DNA from: Enterobacter asburiae | Lineage (GTDB): Bacteria; Pseudomonadota; Gammaproteobacteria; Enterobacterales; Enterobacteriaceae | Assembly (NCBI RefSeq): GCF_021440515.1 | Contig: NZ_JAKCMV010000009.1 | Span: 1 to 64,000, forward strand | Length of the DNA: 64,000 nt | Direction: 5' to 3' | Part shown: piece by piece, positions 11,815 to 22,797 of the stretch | Position numbering within the stretch: the first letter of the stretch is position 1 | Layout of the letters: every line of letters starts with the position of its first letter | Notes under the pieces: generated by a model | Databases searched by the model: none | What the model was told of the DNA's origin: nothing | The model's input: only the letters and a program-made list of their open reading frames with translations | Program-made: the position numbers and the translations under genes

Positions 11815-11847
11815 GAATCGTGCTCCAGATGAATGCGATATGCTTTT

Positions 11848-11877
11848 AGTGGTACTGGATACGAAGATTCATGTCAA
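11848..11877 (-). promoter_or_regulatory. leu operon promoter
   Basis: A consensus TTGACA (11877-11872) lies 17 bp before a poor -10 (TACCAC, 11854-11849), followed by a conserved leader start. The layout matches the E. coli leu promoter. The weak -10 is typical of stringently controlled amino acid operons. Confidence 0.7.
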
Positions 11878-11879
11878 CC

Positions 11880-12434
11880 CCTGGCGTTAAAAAGGTGACT
11901 AATTCAAGGTTGTGAGGGGGAGAGGAATTTAGCTTATTGTGCTGGTTTTTAGTTTTGCCAGCAGCGTAATTGTCTTTTATTGGACTCTTTATTCACGTGT
12001 AGAATAACCTGCAAATACTTCGTATCAGTTGAACATATATTTTGGTTTGACAAAATTTATTATTAAACCCTTTCTAATTCATTAATTTATAAGCAACATG
12101 AATGATAGCGGGGGGAGTGGTTTTTAGAATATGATATCGGTTTGTTAATGACTTTAAGCAATCTGGCGTTAATAGTTTAATAATACTTAAGTCATCATTA
12201 ACCAGACAGACGATTGTTTATTTGTCAGCTTTATGGTTTCATTCAAACACTAATGTCAGATGTATCATTTAAACTGCATTTTATCTCATCGGGATATGAA
12301 TCTGAGCGCATTCATTTGTGGATAAGCGTTCTTTATGTATTCTGAATTTTATATATTTCGCTTCCGCTGCTTCTATTTGCATGGTAAATCATATTTTTCG
12401 ATGTTCTTGCAGCACTTTGTTAAGGGAGTTTAGA
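11880..12434. other. AT-rich leuA-leuO intergenic region
   Basis: About 555 bp with no convincing gene. Composition drops sharply to AT-rich compared with the flanking genes, with tracts such as AAATTTATTATTAAA around 12055. In E. coli the equivalent region carries the leuO promoter and an AT-rich silencer bound by H-NS and relieved by LeuO. The same role is inferred here. No promoter stands out clearly. Confidence 0.6.
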
Positions 12435-13397
12435 GTGACAGTCGAGTTAAATATGTCAAAAAATAATATTAAACAACCTCAAATTCATGATGGGGTTAAA
12501 CCCCAGTTACGCACAGTAGATCTCAATCTGTTAACCGTGTTTGATGCGGTTATGCAGGAACAGAATATTACTCGGGCGGCTCACTCTCTTGGTATGTCGC
12601 AGCCTGCGGTTAGTAACGCGGTCTCCAGGCTGAAGGTGATGTTTAATGATGAATTATTTGTTCGTTACGGACGAGGTATCCAGCCAACGGCGCGTGCTTA
12701 TCAGCTGTTTGGTTCTATTCGCCAGGCGTTGCAATTAGTTCAGAATGAGCTGCCGGGTTCTGGATTTGAGCCATTGAGCAGTGAGCGTGTTTTTAATCTT
12801 TGCGTATGCAGTCCACTAGATAATTATTTGACGTCGGTGATTTACAAGAAAGTCGAAGAGATCGCTCCAAATATTCATCTTGCTTTTAAATCATCCTTAA
12901 ATCAAAACACCGAGCATCAGCTTCGTTACCAGGAAACTGAGTTTGTTCTGGGATATGAGGAATTCCGTCGTCCTGAATTCTCTTGTGTTCCTCTTTTCAA
13001 AGATGAAATGGTGCTGGTTGCCAGTAAAAAACATCCGCGAATGAATTCACCGCTTCGTGAAAGCGATGTATATAACGAGCAGCACGCGGTTGTTTCTCTC
13101 GACAGATATGCTTCCTTTAGCCAGCCGTGGTACGACACCCCCGATAAGCAGGCGTGTGTTGCCTATCAGGGAATGGCGATGGTGAGCGTTTTAAATATTG
13201 TCTCTCAGACGCAACTGGTGGCTATTGCACCGCGTTGGTTAGCTGAGGAGTTTTCAGAACAACTCGATCTCCAGGTATTGCCATTACCGCTGAAACTTAA
13301 CAGCCGTACTTGCTATCTCTCCTGGCACGAAGCCGCTGGCCGGGATAAAGGCCATCAGTGGATGGAAGAGTTGCTGATCAGTGTTTGCCGTCGATAA
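12435..13397 (+). CDS. leuO: LysR-family regulator LeuO
   Basis: Global LysR-type regulator, an antagonist of H-NS silencing. I chose the GTG at 12435 because AAGGGAG lies 6 nt upstream, giving 320 residues. The ATG at 12453 gives 314 residues, the length annotated for E. coli, but has a weaker ribosome site; both remain possible. The N-terminal helix-turn-helix is in [18 protein letters not shown] and [14 protein letters not shown], and the C-terminal half is the effector-binding domain ending in [17 protein letters not shown]. The region before [11 protein letters not shown] differs from E. coli, as is usual for this protein. Divergent from leuABCD. Confidence 0.93.
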   Translation: MTVELNMSKNNIKQPQIHDGVKPQLRTVDLNLLTVFDAVMQEQNITRAAHSLGMSQPAVSNAVSRLKVMFNDELFVRYGRGIQPTARAYQLFGSIRQALQLVQNELPGSGFEPLSSERVFNLCVCSPLDNYLTSVIYKKVEEIAPNIHLAFKSSLNQNTEHQLRYQETEFVLGYEEFRRPEFSCVPLFKDEMVLVASKKHPRMNSPLRESDVYNEQHAVVSLDRYASFSQPWYDTPDKQACVAYQGMAMVSVLNIVSQTQLVAIAPRWLAEEFSEQLDLQVLPLPLKLNSRTCYLSWHEAAGRDKGHQWMEELLISVCRR

Positions 13398-13403
13398 TTC
13401 TGT

Positions 13404-13448
13404 CGGGATAGATCCCTATAAAAGGTGTGATTTATCCCGCATTTTTTT
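13404..13448 (+). terminator. leuO terminator
   Basis: CGGGATA (13404-13410) pairs with TATCCCG (13433-13439) across a long AT-rich loop and is followed by C and ATTTTTTT. It begins 7 nt after the leuO stop. Confidence 0.7.
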
Positions 13449-13774
13449 AACTTAATGCCATTTTATTCTGTTTGTCCTTTTTCTGATTCTATTTCCGCGC
13501 TTAAAAATAGATGATTTCCTGATTCCACTCTCTTTTAAGAGATGATTTATTATCGCGCCCTCTTATTCCAGACGAAATCACCATATCCCCTCGTAATACC
13601 TGCTTTTTCTGCTTTAATCTCCCTTAGCGGACCCTGGTTTGCTAATTGCCTGCCTTATAGCGAGCGGTTAAGGTAAACGACACTCTGCACTATATAAGAC
13701 TGGCTAGCCCGGTCAGAAGACGGCGCTGAAATGAATTCGGCGGACTGTCTATAACAAAAGCCTGGAGGCAAAGC
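13449..13774 (+). promoter_or_regulatory. ilvIH upstream regulatory region
   Basis: About 325 bp without a gene. It is AT-rich in its left part and becomes mixed near ilvI. In E. coli the corresponding DNA holds several Lrp sites that activate ilvIH. A TATATAAG sequence near 13690 could be part of the promoter. I cannot assign individual Lrp sites because the motif is too degenerate to read by eye. Confidence 0.45.
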
Positions 13775-15499
13775 ATGGAGATGTTGTCTGGCGCGGAAAT
13801 GGTCGTTCGATCGCTTATCGATCAGGGCGTGAAGCAAGTATTTGGCTATCCCGGGGGCGCTGTCCTCGATATCTATGATGCACTACATACCGTGGGTGGC
13901 ATTGACCATGTTCTGGTTCGTCACGAACAGGCCGCTGTACACATGGCTGACGGGCTGGCTCGTGCAACGGGTGAAGTCGGGGTTGTGCTGGTCACATCCG
14001 GGCCGGGCGCAACCAACGCGATTACCGGTATCGCGACCGCCTATATGGACTCCATCCCGCTGGTCATCCTCTCCGGACAGGTGGCGACCTCGCTGATTGG
14101 CTACGACGCCTTCCAGGAGTGCGACATGGTGGGGATTTCCCGTCCCGTGGTGAAGCACAGCTTCCTGGTCAAGCAGACTGAAGACATTCCCGGCGTGCTG
14201 AAAAAGGCGTTCTGGCTGGCCGCCAGCGGCCGTCCTGGCCCCGTGGTGGTCGATCTGCCAAAAGACATTCTTAATCCTGCGAACAAGTTGCCTTACGTCT
14301 GGCCGGACTCGGTCAGTATGCGCTCTTACAACCCCACCACGCAGGGACATAAAGGCCAGATAAAACGCGCTCTTCAGACGCTGCTGGCCGCCAAAAAACC
14401 GGTTGTTTACGTCGGTGGCGGCGCAGTGGCGTCAGCCTGTGAAGAACAGCTTCGCACGCTGATTGAGAAGTTAAATCTGCCCGTGGCCTCCTCGCTGATG
14501 GGGCTGGGGGCGTTCCCGGCCACGCATCGTCAGGCGCTCGGCATGTTGGGAATGCACGGTACGTATGAAGCCAACATGACGATGCATAATTCTGACGTGA
14601 TCTTTGCCGTGGGCGTGCGCTTTGACGATCGTACGACCAACAATCTGGCGAAGTACTGTCCCGATGCCACCGTGCTGCACATTGATATCGACCCAACCTC
14701 AATCTCTAAAACCGTCGCTGCGGATGTCCCTATCGTTGGCGATGCGCGTCAGGTTCTGGAGCAGATGTTGGAACTTCTGACTCAGGAAACGGCGGCGCAG
14801 CCCCTGGACGATATTCGCGACTGGTGGCAGCAAATCGAACAGTGGCGCGGCCGTCACTGCCTGAAATATGATACGCAAAGCGAACATATCAAGCCGCAGG
14901 CGGTGATTGAAACGCTGTGGCGTCTGACCAAAGGCGAGGCGTATGTCTCTTCTGACGTGGGTCAGCACCAGATGTTTGCCGCCCTCTATTATCCGTTCGA
15001 CAAACCCCGCCGCTGGATCAACTCCGGTGGTCTGGGCACGATGGGCTTTGGCCTGCCTGCCGCGCTTGGCGTCAAGCTGGCGCTGCCGAACGAAACCGTC
15101 GTGTGCGTGACGGGCGATGGCAGTATTCAGATGAACATTCAGGAGTTGTCCACCGCGTTGCAGTACGAGCTGCCGGTGCTGGTGCTCAATCTCAACAACG
15201 GCTACCTCGGCATGGTGAAGCAGTGGCAGGATATGATTTACTCCGGCCGCCACTCCCAGTCCTATATGACCTCGCTTCCGGACTTTGTTCGTCTGGCCGA
15301 AGCCTATGGTCATGTGGGGATCCGCGTCAGCGACCCGGCAGAGCTGGAAGCAAAACTCGGCGAAGCGCTTGAGCACGTGAAAAACAATCGCCTGGTCTTT
15401 ATGGATGTCATCGTTGACGGCGCAGAGCACGTCTACCCGATGCATATTCGCGGCGGCGGTATGGACGAAATGTGGTTAAGCAAAACGGAGAGAACCTGA
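13775..15499 (+). CDS. ilvI: acetolactate synthase III large subunit IlvI
   Basis: TPP-dependent catalytic subunit of acetohydroxyacid synthase III; makes acetolactate and acetohydroxybutyrate for valine, leucine and isoleucine. 574 residues. The TPP-activating Glu is at 51 ([12 protein letters not shown]), the FAD/herbicide-site region is in the middle, and the TPP-magnesium motif GDGSIQMN followed by NLNN lies near residue 445-475. From memory E. coli has Arg after that Asn pair where this protein has Gly (NNGYLG); the effect is unknown. AGGC precedes the ATG, and the gene ends 1 nt before ilvH. Confidence 0.96.
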   Translation: MEMLSGAEMVVRSLIDQGVKQVFGYPGGAVLDIYDALHTVGGIDHVLVRHEQAAVHMADGLARATGEVGVVLVTSGPGATNAITGIATAYMDSIPLVILSGQVATSLIGYDAFQECDMVGISRPVVKHSFLVKQTEDIPGVLKKAFWLAASGRPGPVVVDLPKDILNPANKLPYVWPDSVSMRSYNPTTQGHKGQIKRALQTLLAAKKPVVYVGGGAVASACEEQLRTLIEKLNLPVASSLMGLGAFPATHRQALGMLGMHGTYEANMTMHNSDVIFAVGVRFDDRTTNNLAKYCPDATVLHIDIDPTSISKTVAADVPIVGDARQVLEQMLELLTQETAAQPLDDIRDWWQQIEQWRGRHCLKYDTQSEHIKPQAVIETLWRLTKGEAYVSSDVGQHQMFAALYYPFDKPRRWINSGGLGTMGFGLPAALGVKLALPNETVVCVTGDGSIQMNIQELSTALQYELPVLVLNLNNGYLGMVKQWQDMIYSGRHSQSYMTSLPDFVRLAEAYGHVGIRVSDPAELEAKLGEALEHVKNNRLVFMDVIVDGAEHVYPMHIRGGGMDEMWLSKTERT

Positions 15500-15500
15500 T

Positions 15501-15992
15501 ATGCGCCGGATATTATCTGTATTACTGGAAAACGAGTCGGGCGCATTGTCTCGCGTCATCGGACTCTTTGCGCAGCGCGGCTATAACATCGAAAGCCTGA
15601 CCGTTGCGCCGACGGACGATCCCACGCTTTCACGCATGACCATCCAGACCGTGGGCGATGCTAAAGTGCTGGAGCAGATCGAAAAGCAGCTGCACAAGCT
15701 GGTCGACGTTCTGCGCGTGAGCGAGTTAGGGCAGGGGGCTTACGTCGAACGAGAAGTAATGCTGGTGAAAATTCAGGCCAGCGGCTACGGTCGCGAAGAG
15801 GTTAAACGCAGTACGGATATCTTCCGCGGGCAGATCATCGACGTTACTCCTTCTATATATACCGTGCAGCTCGCAGGGACCAGCGACAAGCTGGATGCGT
15901 TCCTGGCGTCGATTCGCGATGTCGCAAAAATTGTTGAGGTAGCGCGCTCGGGCGTCGTCGGGCTCTCCCGCGGCGATAAAATCATGCGCTAG
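15501..15992 (+). CDS. ilvH: acetolactate synthase III regulatory subunit IlvH
   Basis: Small subunit that activates IlvI and confers valine feedback inhibition. 163 residues, standard length. An N-terminal ACT domain (about 2-78) opens with [20 protein letters not shown], and the C-terminal domain ends in [15 protein letters not shown]. The ATG is one base after the ilvI stop, with GGAGAG in the ilvI tail as the ribosome site, so the two are coupled. Confidence 0.97.
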   Translation: MRRILSVLLENESGALSRVIGLFAQRGYNIESLTVAPTDDPTLSRMTIQTVGDAKVLEQIEKQLHKLVDVLRVSELGQGAYVEREVMLVKIQASGYGREEVKRSTDIFRGQIIDVTPSIYTVQLAGTSDKLDAFLASIRDVAKIVEVARSGVVGLSRGDKIMR

Positions 15993-16017
15993 CAGTCTAA
16001 AAGGTTCGCCTCTTTCT

Positions 16018-16046
16018 GCCCGGTCACCAAAGCCGGGCTTTTTTTT
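16018..16046 (+). terminator. ilvIH terminator
   Basis: GCCCGG (16018-16023) pairs with CCGGGC (16033-16038) and is followed by eight T residues. It begins 26 nt after the ilvH stop. Confidence 0.92.
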
Positions 16047-16171
16047 GCGTAATCGACCGCCAACCCGGATAAAAGCGGTTGCCGCGAAACCTATTCTGCG
16101 TTTAGATGTTAAAAGATTTAACCATAACCTTGACAGGGCCATGGACTCATTTCTTTCTTTAAGGGGCAATT

Positions 16172-17176
16172 GTGAAACTGGATGAAATCGCCCGGCTCGC
16201 CGGCGTGTCACGAACTACGGCGAGCTATGTGATTAACGGTAAGGCAAAGCAGTATCGTGTCAGCGATAAAACCGTTGAAAAAGTCATGGCGGTGGTTCGT
16301 GAGCATAATTACCATCCGAATGCTGTCGCAGCCGGTTTACGCGCCGGACGTACCCGCTCAATAGGCCTGGTGATCCCCGATCTGGAAAACACCAGCTACA
16401 CCCGAATCGCTAACTACCTCGAACGTCAGGCTCGCCAGCGCGGTTATCAGCTGCTGATTGCCTGTTCTGAAGATCAGCCCGACAACGAGATGCGCTGCAT
16501 CGAGCATCTTCTCCAGCGTCAGGTGGATGCGATTATCGTTTCAACCTCTTTACCTCCTGAGCATCCTTTCTACCAGCGCTGGGCCAACGATCCTTTCCCG
16601 ATTGTCGCCCTCGACCGCGCGCTCGATCGTGAGCACTTCACAAGCGTAGTGGGTGCCGATCAGGACGACGCCGAAATGCTGGCGGCCGAGTTAAGAACCT
16701 TCCCGGCGGAAACGGTGCTCTATCTTGGCGCACTGCCGGAGCTTTCCGTCAGCTTCCTGCGCGAGCAGGGGTTCCGCACGGCCTGGAAAGAGGATCCGCG
16801 CGAGGTACATTATCTGTATGCCAACAGCTATGAGCGCGAAGCGGCGGCGCAGCTGTTTGAGAAGTGGCTGGAAACGCACCCGATGCCGCAGGCGTTGTTC
16901 ACCACCTCTTTCGCCCTGTTGCAGGGGGTGATGGATGTTACCTTGCGCCGCGATGGAAAGCTGCCATCCGATCTGGCGATTGCCACTTTCGGGGATAACG
17001 AGCTTCTCGACTTCCTGCAATGTCCGGTTCTGGCCGTTGCCCAGCGTCACCGGGATGTGGCCGAGCGCGTGCTTGAGATTGTCCTGGCAAGCCTTGATGA
17101 GCCACGCAAGCCAAAACCGGGCCTGTCGCGTATCAAAAGGAATCTCTATCGCCGTGGAATTTTAAGCCGTCATTAA
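16172..17176 (+). CDS. cra: catabolite repressor/activator Cra (FruR)
   Basis: LacI-family regulator that controls glycolysis, gluconeogenesis and the TCA cycle in response to fructose 1-phosphate and possibly fructose 1,6-bisphosphate. 334 residues from a GTG at 16172 with AAGGGG upstream; E. coli also uses this form. The DNA-binding helix-turn-helix is at the extreme N-terminus ([21 protein letters not shown], roughly 3-23), then a hinge and a periplasmic-binding-type sensor domain. Later genes in the window, pdh and acnB, are the kind of central-carbon genes that Cra influences. It stands alone between ilvH and mraZ. Confidence 0.96.
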   Translation: MKLDEIARLAGVSRTTASYVINGKAKQYRVSDKTVEKVMAVVREHNYHPNAVAAGLRAGRTRSIGLVIPDLENTSYTRIANYLERQARQRGYQLLIACSEDQPDNEMRCIEHLLQRQVDAIIVSTSLPPEHPFYQRWANDPFPIVALDRALDREHFTSVVGADQDDAEMLAAELRTFPAETVLYLGALPELSVSFLREQGFRTAWKEDPREVHYLYANSYEREAAAQLFEKWLETHPMPQALFTTSFALLQGVMDVTLRRDGKLPSDLAIATFGDNELLDFLQCPVLAVAQRHRDVAERVLEIVLASLDEPRKPKPGLSRIKRNLYRRGILSRH

Positions 17177-17695
17177 TAAATCAGGCCGTGGGTCGTGGAA
17201 ACGGCCCATTTTCAGAAAATTATTACAAATTTAATTCCCGTAGAAAAATTAGGATAATTCCGTAAGAAACAGAGCCTGCTATTTATCTTAATTGCTTCTC
17301 GCGCTTATATAGCTCTCAGAACGTCGCAAATCGCTTTTAAAACCCCTTCTTGGAATTATTTTGTTACAAAGGCCGTGCGGTCGATGAATAATCAGACGTT
17401 TTTTTTGCTAAGCTGCCACCCCGCGCGAAGGCCTGCACGCTCTGATGTCGTCAGGATGAATCTGGCGCTGTCATCCCCAGAGAATATGTCTTAAAATGCC
17501 GCCCGCGTCGCAAACTGACACTTTATATTTCCCTTCGATGATATTGAGTGATTTTTAACGCCCGTGTGCATATTCGTTTTTTTCTTACAAATATTCATGA
17601 CGTTAATTTTGCCTCGCCAGTTGTTTAGTTATTAATCAGGTCGGCATATATCCACGAATAGCGGGCTTTCGCGTTCGTATGGAGAGAGTCCTGGC
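17177..17695. other. cra-mraZ intergenic region
   Basis: About 520 bp with no supported gene. A GGCCGT/ACGGCC hairpin at about 17183-17206 just past cra could be a weak terminator because only CATTTTC follows. The rest is moderately AT-rich with no obvious repeat or conserved peptide. The dcw promoter starts at 17696. Confidence 0.5.
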
Positions 17696-17725
17696 TTGAC
17701 AAGCTTTTCCCTCGCTCCGTAAACT
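17696..17725 (+). promoter_or_regulatory. Pmra promoter of the dcw cluster
   Basis: A perfect TTGACA (17696-17701) lies 18 bp before TAAACT (17720-17725). This corresponds to the E. coli Pmra promoter, which drives the first genes of the division and cell-wall cluster and much of the distal transcription. Confidence 0.8.
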
Positions 17726-17733
17726 CCTTCAGG

Positions 17734-17757
17734 TGGGAATTTGTGGGTTAAAGTGGT
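17734..17757 (+). promoter_or_regulatory. MraZ operator repeats
   Basis: TGGGA at 17734, TGGGT at 17744 and a degenerate TGGTG at 17754 recur every 10 bp, immediately downstream of Pmra and upstream of mraZ. MraZ is known to bind such 10-bp-phased TGGG repeats to autorepress. The third copy has lost one G. Confidence 0.75.
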
Positions 17758-17776
17758 GAGGAGGGGTGAGGCTGGC

Positions 17777-18235
17777 ATGTTCCGTGGAGCAACGTTAGTC
17801 AATCTCGACAGTAAAGGGCGTTTATCGGTTCCAACCCGATACCGCGACCGGCTGATCGAGGACGCTTCAGGTCAAATGGTATGTACCATTGACATCCACC
17901 ACCCCTGCCTGCTGCTTTACCCCTTGCCTGAATGGGAAATTATCGAGCAAAAGCTGTCGCGACTGTCGAGCATGAACCCGCAGGAACGTCGCGTGCAGCG
18001 GCTGTTATTGGGACATGCCAGTGAATGTCAGATGGATACCGCCGGGCGATTACTGATAGCGCCTTTGTTGCGGCAACATGCCGGTCTGACGAAAGAAGTG
18101 ATGCTGGTCGGCCAGTTCAACAAGTTTGAACTGTGGGATGAAACGACCTGGTATCAACGGGTCAAGGAAGATATCGACGCTGAGCAATCTGATTCCGCAT
18201 TGTTATCGGACAGATTGCAGGACTTGTCTCTATAA
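17777..18235 (+). CDS. mraZ: transcriptional regulator MraZ
   Basis: AbrB-fold, ring-forming repressor of its own dcw operon. 152 residues from the ATG at 17777 ([19 protein letters not shown]), which follows GGGGTGAGG. A longer open frame from 17741 would cover the operator repeats and is not used in the family. Two DXXXR motifs typical of MraZ are visible: DSKGR at about 10-14 and DTAGR at about 93-97. First gene of the cluster, 2 nt before rsmH. Confidence 0.96.
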   Translation: MFRGATLVNLDSKGRLSVPTRYRDRLIEDASGQMVCTIDIHHPCLLLYPLPEWEIIEQKLSRLSSMNPQERRVQRLLLGHASECQMDTAGRLLIAPLLRQHAGLTKEVMLVGQFNKFELWDETTWYQRVKEDIDAEQSDSALLSDRLQDLSL

Positions 18236-18237
18236 AT

Positions 18238-19179
18238 ATGATGGAAAATTATAAACATACAACGGTGTTGCTGGATGAGGCCGTTAACGGCCTGAATATT
18301 CGTCCAGACGGCATCTACATTGATGGCACATTTGGTCGCGGTGGCCACTCGCGCTTGATCCTCTCTCAACTTGGAGCGGAAGGGCGACTGCTGGCAATCG
18401 ATCGCGATCCGCAGGCGATTGCCGTTGCGCAAACCATCGATGACCCACGCTTTTCCATCGTGCATGGACCTTTCTCTGCGCTGGCGGATTACGTCGCCGA
18501 GCGCGGCCTGACGGGCAAGATCGACGGAATCCTTCTCGATCTTGGCGTTTCCTCACCTCAACTTGATGATGCCGAGCGCGGCTTCTCCTTTATGCGTGAC
18601 GGTCCGCTGGACATGCGTATGGATCCCACGCGCGGCCAGTCTGCCGCGGAATGGCTGCAAACCGCCGACGAAGCGGATATCGCCTGGGTGATCAAAACCT
18701 TTGGTGAAGAGCGTTTTGGTAAACGTATCGCCCGCGCCATCGTTGAGCGTAACCGAATTGAACCGATGACCCGCACCAAAGAGCTGGCAGAGGTCATCGC
18801 GGCGGCAACGCCGGTTAAAGATAAGCACAAACATCCCGCGACCCGTACCTTCCAGGCGGTGCGCATCTGGGTGAACAGTGAACTGGAGGAAATAGAGCTG
18901 GCGCTAAAAAGCTCGCTCGACGTGCTTGCCCCGGGTGGGCGGTTATCCATCATCAGCTTCCATTCGCTGGAAGACCGCATTGTGAAGCGCTTTATGCGTG
19001 AACAAAGCCGCGGTCCACAGGTTCCTGCGGGGCTGCCGATGACGGAAGAACAGCTCAGCAAACTGGGAGGCCGTCAGCTGCGAGCATTAGGCAAGTTGAT
19101 GCCGGGCGAAGAAGAGGTGGCAGAGAATCCACGCGCCCGTAGTTCAGTGCTGCGAGTAGCAGAAAGGACGAACGCATGA
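18238..19179 (+). CDS. rsmH: 16S rRNA m4C1402 methyltransferase RsmH
   Basis: SAM-dependent methyltransferase that N4-methylates C1402 of 16S rRNA. 313 residues. The SAM motif [14 protein letters not shown] is at about 29-43, and the catalytic region includes [18 protein letters not shown]. The C-terminal [18 protein letters not shown] segment ([19 protein letters not shown]) completes the split domain. The 3' end overlaps ftsL by 4 nt. Formerly called mraW. Confidence 0.97.
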   Translation: MMENYKHTTVLLDEAVNGLNIRPDGIYIDGTFGRGGHSRLILSQLGAEGRLLAIDRDPQAIAVAQTIDDPRFSIVHGPFSALADYVAERGLTGKIDGILLDLGVSSPQLDDAERGFSFMRDGPLDMRMDPTRGQSAAEWLQTADEADIAWVIKTFGEERFGKRIARAIVERNRIEPMTRTKELAEVIAAATPVKDKHKHPATRTFQAVRIWVNSELEEIELALKSSLDVLAPGGRLSIISFHSLEDRIVKRFMREQSRGPQVPAGLPMTEEQLSKLGGRQLRALGKLMPGEEEVAENPRARSSVLRVAERTNA

Positions 19180-19541
19180 TCGGCAGAGTGACAGAGACCC
19201 TAAGCAAAGTTAAGGATTCGTTAGGAAGCAACGAGCGCCATGCCTTGCCTGGCGTGATCGGCGACGATCTTTTGCGGTTTGGGAAGCTGCCACTCTGCTT
19301 GTTCATTTGCATCATCGTGACGGCAGTAACCGTGGTGACCACGGCACACCACACTCGTTTATTAACCGCACAACGCGAACAGATGGTTCTGGAACGTGAT
19401 GCGCTGGATATCGAATGGCGAAATCTGATCCTTGAAGAAAACGCGCTCGGCGATCACAGCCGGGTTGAGCGGATCGCAACGGAAAAGCTGCAATTGCAGC
19501 ATGTTGATCCTTCTCAGGAAAATATCGTAGTACAAAAATAA
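19176..19541 (+). CDS. ftsL: cell division protein FtsL
   Basis: Small bitopic protein of the divisome that forms the FtsQLB complex with FtsB and FtsQ and activates FtsWI. 121 residues. A cytoplasmic N-terminus is followed by one membrane segment (about 38-56, [19 protein letters not shown]) and a periplasmic coiled coil with leucine heptads (about 60-100). The start overlaps rsmH, and ftsI begins 15 nt downstream. Confidence 0.97.
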   Translation: MIGRVTETLSKVKDSLGSNERHALPGVIGDDLLRFGKLPLCLFICIIVTAVTVVTTAHHTRLLTAQREQMVLERDALDIEWRNLILEENALGDHSRVERIATEKLQLQHVDPSQENIVVQK

Positions 19542-19556
19542 GGGATAACGCGACGC

Positions 19557-21323
19557 ATGAGAGCAGCGGCAAAAACGCAAAAACCGAAACGTCAGGAAGA
19601 GCAGGCCAACTTTATCAGTTGGCGTTTTGCGTTGCTGTGCGGCTGTATTTTACTGGCGCTGGGTTTCCTGCTGGGTCGCGTTGCCTGGCTGCAAATCATC
19701 GCGCCGGACATGCTGGTGCGTCAGGGTGATATGCGTTCTCTGCGCGTGCAGGAAGTTTCCACCTCTCGCGGCATGATCACAGACCGCTCCGGGCGCCCGC
19801 TGGCGGTGAGCGTGCCCGTTAAAGCTATCTGGGCCGACCCGAAAGAGCTGCATGACGCGGGCGGTATTACGCTCGATAACCGCTGGAAAGCGCTGGCGGA
19901 TGCACTGAAGATGCCGCTGGATCAGCTCTCTTCCCGCGTTAACGCCAACCCGAAAGGGCGCTTTATCTATCTGGCCCGTCAGGTTAACCCTGACATGGCC
20001 GACTACATTAAAAAACTAAAACTTCCCGGTATACATCTGCGGGAAGAGTCTCGTCGCTACTACCCTTCAGGCGAAGTGACCGCTCACCTCATCGGCTTCA
20101 CGAACGTCGACAGCCAGGGGATTGAAGGCGTTGAGAAAAGCTTTGATAAGTGGCTAACCGGCCAGCCGGGCGAGCGCATCGTGCGTAAAGACCGCTACGG
20201 TCGCGTGATTGAGGATATCTCTTCCACCGACAGCCAGGCGGCGCACAATCTGGCGCTGAGCATTGACGAGCGTTTACAGGCGCTGGTTTATCGCGAGCTG
20301 AACAACGCCGTGGCCTTTAACAAGGCGGAGTCGGGCAGCGCCGTGTTAGTTGATGTCAGCACGGGTGAAGTGCTGGCGATGGCCAATAGCCCGTCCTACA
20401 ACCCTAACAATCTTACCGGTACGCAAAAGGATGTTATGCGTAACCGCACCATCACCGACGTGTTCGAACCGGGTTCGACCGTTAAGCCGATGGTGGTCAT
20501 GACTGCGCTCCAGCGCGGCATCGTGAATGAAAGTACCGTTCTGAATACCATTCCATACCGAATTAACGGCCACGAAATCAAAGACGTGGCGCGTTACAGC
20601 GAATTGACCCTGACCGGGGTATTACAGAAGTCGAGTAACGTCGGCGTTTCAAAGCTGGCGTTAGCGATGCCGTCCTCAGCGTTAGTAGAGACTTACTCAC
20701 GTTTTGGGCTTGGAAAAGCGACCAATTTGGGGTTGGTCGGAGAACGCAGTGGCTTATATCCTCAAAAACAACGGTGGTCTGACATAGAGAGGGCCACCTT
20801 CTCTTTCGGCTACGGGCTAATGGTAACCCCGTTACAGTTGGCGCGAGTCTACGCAACGATTGGCAGCTATGGCGTTTATCGCCCGCTGTCGATTACCAAA
20901 GTTGATCCACCGGTTCCGGGGGAGCGTATCTTCCCGGAATCTATCGTTCGTACCGTTGTTCATATGATGGAAAGCGTGGCACTGCCTGGCGGCGGTGGCG
21001 TGAAGGCGGCGATCAAAGGCTATCGCATCGCCATTAAAACCGGTACGGCGAAAAAGGTGGGGCCAGATGGCCGCTACATCAACAAATACATTGCCTATAC
21101 CGCAGGCGTTGCGCCTGCAAGCAATCCGCGTTTTGCGCTGGTGGTCGTGATTAACGATCCACAGGCGGGTAAATACTACGGCGGTGCCGTTTCCGCGCCT
21201 GTGTTCGGGGCAATCATGGGTGGCGTACTGCGCACCATGAACATCGAACCGGATGCGCTGGCGACGGGCGAAAAAAGTGAATTTGTAATTAATCAAGGCG
21301 AGGGTACAGGTGGCAGATCGTAA
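19557..21323 (+). CDS. ftsI: septal peptidoglycan transpeptidase FtsI (PBP3)
   Basis: Class B penicillin-binding protein that cross-links septal peptidoglycan with FtsW; target of aztreonam and cephalexin. 588 residues, as in E. coli. One membrane anchor at about 22-40, a non-catalytic dimerisation domain, then the transpeptidase domain with EPGSTVKP (active Ser near 307), SSN (near 359) and KTGT (near 494). The last residues, [11 protein letters not shown], are the processed tail of the family. It overlaps murE by 14 nt. Confidence 0.97.
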   Translation: MRAAAKTQKPKRQEEQANFISWRFALLCGCILLALGFLLGRVAWLQIIAPDMLVRQGDMRSLRVQEVSTSRGMITDRSGRPLAVSVPVKAIWADPKELHDAGGITLDNRWKALADALKMPLDQLSSRVNANPKGRFIYLARQVNPDMADYIKKLKLPGIHLREESRRYYPSGEVTAHLIGFTNVDSQGIEGVEKSFDKWLTGQPGERIVRKDRYGRVIEDISSTDSQAAHNLALSIDERLQALVYRELNNAVAFNKAESGSAVLVDVSTGEVLAMANSPSYNPNNLTGTQKDVMRNRTITDVFEPGSTVKPMVVMTALQRGIVNESTVLNTIPYRINGHEIKDVARYSELTLTGVLQKSSNVGVSKLALAMPSSALVETYSRFGLGKATNLGLVGERSGLYPQKQRWSDIERATFSFGYGLMVTPLQLARVYATIGSYGVYRPLSITKVDPPVPGERIFPESIVRTVVHMMESVALPGGGGVKAAIKGYRIAIKTGTAKKVGPDGRYINKYIAYTAGVAPASNPRFALVVVINDPQAGKYYGGAVSAPVFGAIMGGVLRTMNIEPDALATGEKSEFVINQGEGTGGRS

Positions 21324-22797
21324 TTTGCGCGACCTTCTCGCTCCGTGGGTGCCAAATGCACCGGAGCGAGCACTGCGAGAGATGGTTCTGGACAGCCGCG
21401 TGGCTGCTTCTGGCGATCTTTTTGTAGCGGTGGTCGGTCATCAGGCGGACGGGCGTCGATATATCCCGCAGGCGATTGCGCAAGGTGTAGCTGCCATTAT
21501 TGCTGAGGCAAAAGATGAGGCAACAGACGGTGAAATCCGTGAAATGCACGGTGTGCCGGTCATCTATCTCAGCCAGTTGAGTGAGCGTCTTTCCGCGCTG
21601 GCGGGGCGTTTTTATCACGAACCTTCTGACCAGTTACGTCTGATTGGCGTAACCGGAACCAACGGTAAAACCACCACCACGCAGCTGATGGCTCAATGGG
21701 CGCAGCTGCTGGGTGAAACCGGTGCGGTGATGGGCACCGTGGGTAACGGCCTTCTGGGCAAAGTGAACCCGACGGAAAACACCACCGGCTCTGCGGTTGA
21801 CGTACAGCACGTGCTGGCCGGTCTGGCAGAGCAGGGCGCGACCTTTGCCGCAATGGAAGTCTCTTCACACGGGCTGGTGCAGCATCGTGTGGCCGCGCTG
21901 AAATTCGCGGCGTCTGTCTTTACCAATCTCAGCCGCGATCACCTTGATTATCATGGTGATATGGAGCACTACGAAGCGGCGAAATGGCTGCTCTACTCCA
22001 CGCACCACTGCGGTCAGGCGATCATCAACGCCGACGACGAAGTGGGCCGCCGCTGGCTGGCAAAACTGCCGGACGCGGTTGCGGTATCTATGGAAGATCA
22101 TATCAACCCGAACTGCCACGGCCGCTGGCTGAAGGCGGTTGAGGTTAACTACCACGACAGCGGTGCCACCATTCGCTTTACCTCTTCATGGGGTGACGGT
22201 GAGATTGAAAGCCGCCTGATGGGCGCATTCAACGTGAGTAACCTGCTGCTGGCGCTGGCAACGCTGCTGGCGCTGGGCTATCCGATGGCTGAGCTGCTGA
22301 AAACCGCCGATCGTCTGCAACCGGTTTGTGGCCGTATGGAAGTGTTCAGCGCGCCGGGCAAGCCTATCGTGGTGGTTGATTACGCCCACACGCCGGATGC
22401 GCTGGAAAAAGCGCTCGAAGCGGCACGTCTGCACTGCGCCGGTAAACTCTGGTGCGTGTTTGGCTGCGGTGGCGATCGCGACAAGGGCAAACGTCCGCTG
22501 ATGGGCGCTATCGCTGAGCAGTTCGCGGATATCCCGGTTGTGACGGACGATAACCCGCGTACCGAAGAGCCGCGCGCCATTATCAACGACATTCTCGCGG
22601 GAATGCTCGATGCGGGCCGTGCTCGCGTCGTGGAAGGTCGTGCGGAAGCGGTGACCAACGCCATCATGCAGGCGCAGGCGAACGACGTTGTTCTGCTGGC
22701 CGGTAAAGGGCATGAAGATTATCAGATTGTCGGCACCCGCCGTCTGGACTATTCCGACCGCGTAACCGCAGCGCGTCTGCTGGGGGTGATTGCATGA
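21310..22797 (+). CDS. murE: UDP-MurNAc-tripeptide synthetase MurE
   Basis: Adds meso-diaminopimelate to UDP-MurNAc-L-Ala-D-Glu using ATP. 495 residues from a GTG at 21310 inside the end of ftsI. The Mur-ligase P-loop GTNGKTTT lies near 115-122. The DNPRTEEP motif near 414 is the signature for meso-DAP rather than lysine specificity, so the organism has Gram-negative type peptidoglycan. It overlaps murF by 4 nt. Confidence 0.97.
   Translation: MADRNLRDLLAPWVPNAPERALREMVLDSRVAASGDLFVAVVGHQADGRRYIPQAIAQGVAAIIAEAKDEATDGEIREMHGVPVIYLSQLSERLSALAGRFYHEPSDQLRLIGVTGTNGKTTTTQLMAQWAQLLGETGAVMGTVGNGLLGKVNPTENTTGSAVDVQHVLAGLAEQGATFAAMEVSSHGLVQHRVAALKFAASVFTNLSRDHLDYHGDMEHYEAAKWLLYSTHHCGQAIINADDEVGRRWLAKLPDAVAVSMEDHINPNCHGRWLKAVEVNYHDSGATIRFTSSWGDGEIESRLMGAFNVSNLLLALATLLALGYPMAELLKTADRLQPVCGRMEVFSAPGKPIVVVDYAHTPDALEKALEAARLHCAGKLWCVFGCGGDRDKGKRPLMGAIAEQFADIPVVTDDNPRTEEPRAIINDILAGMLDAGRARVVEGRAEAVTNAIMQAQANDVVLLAGKGHEDYQIVGTRRLDYSDRVTAARLLGVIA

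Noticed and set aside
17741-17776. N-terminal extension of mraZ
   Set aside because: The extension covers the MraZ operator repeats and is absent from the protein family.
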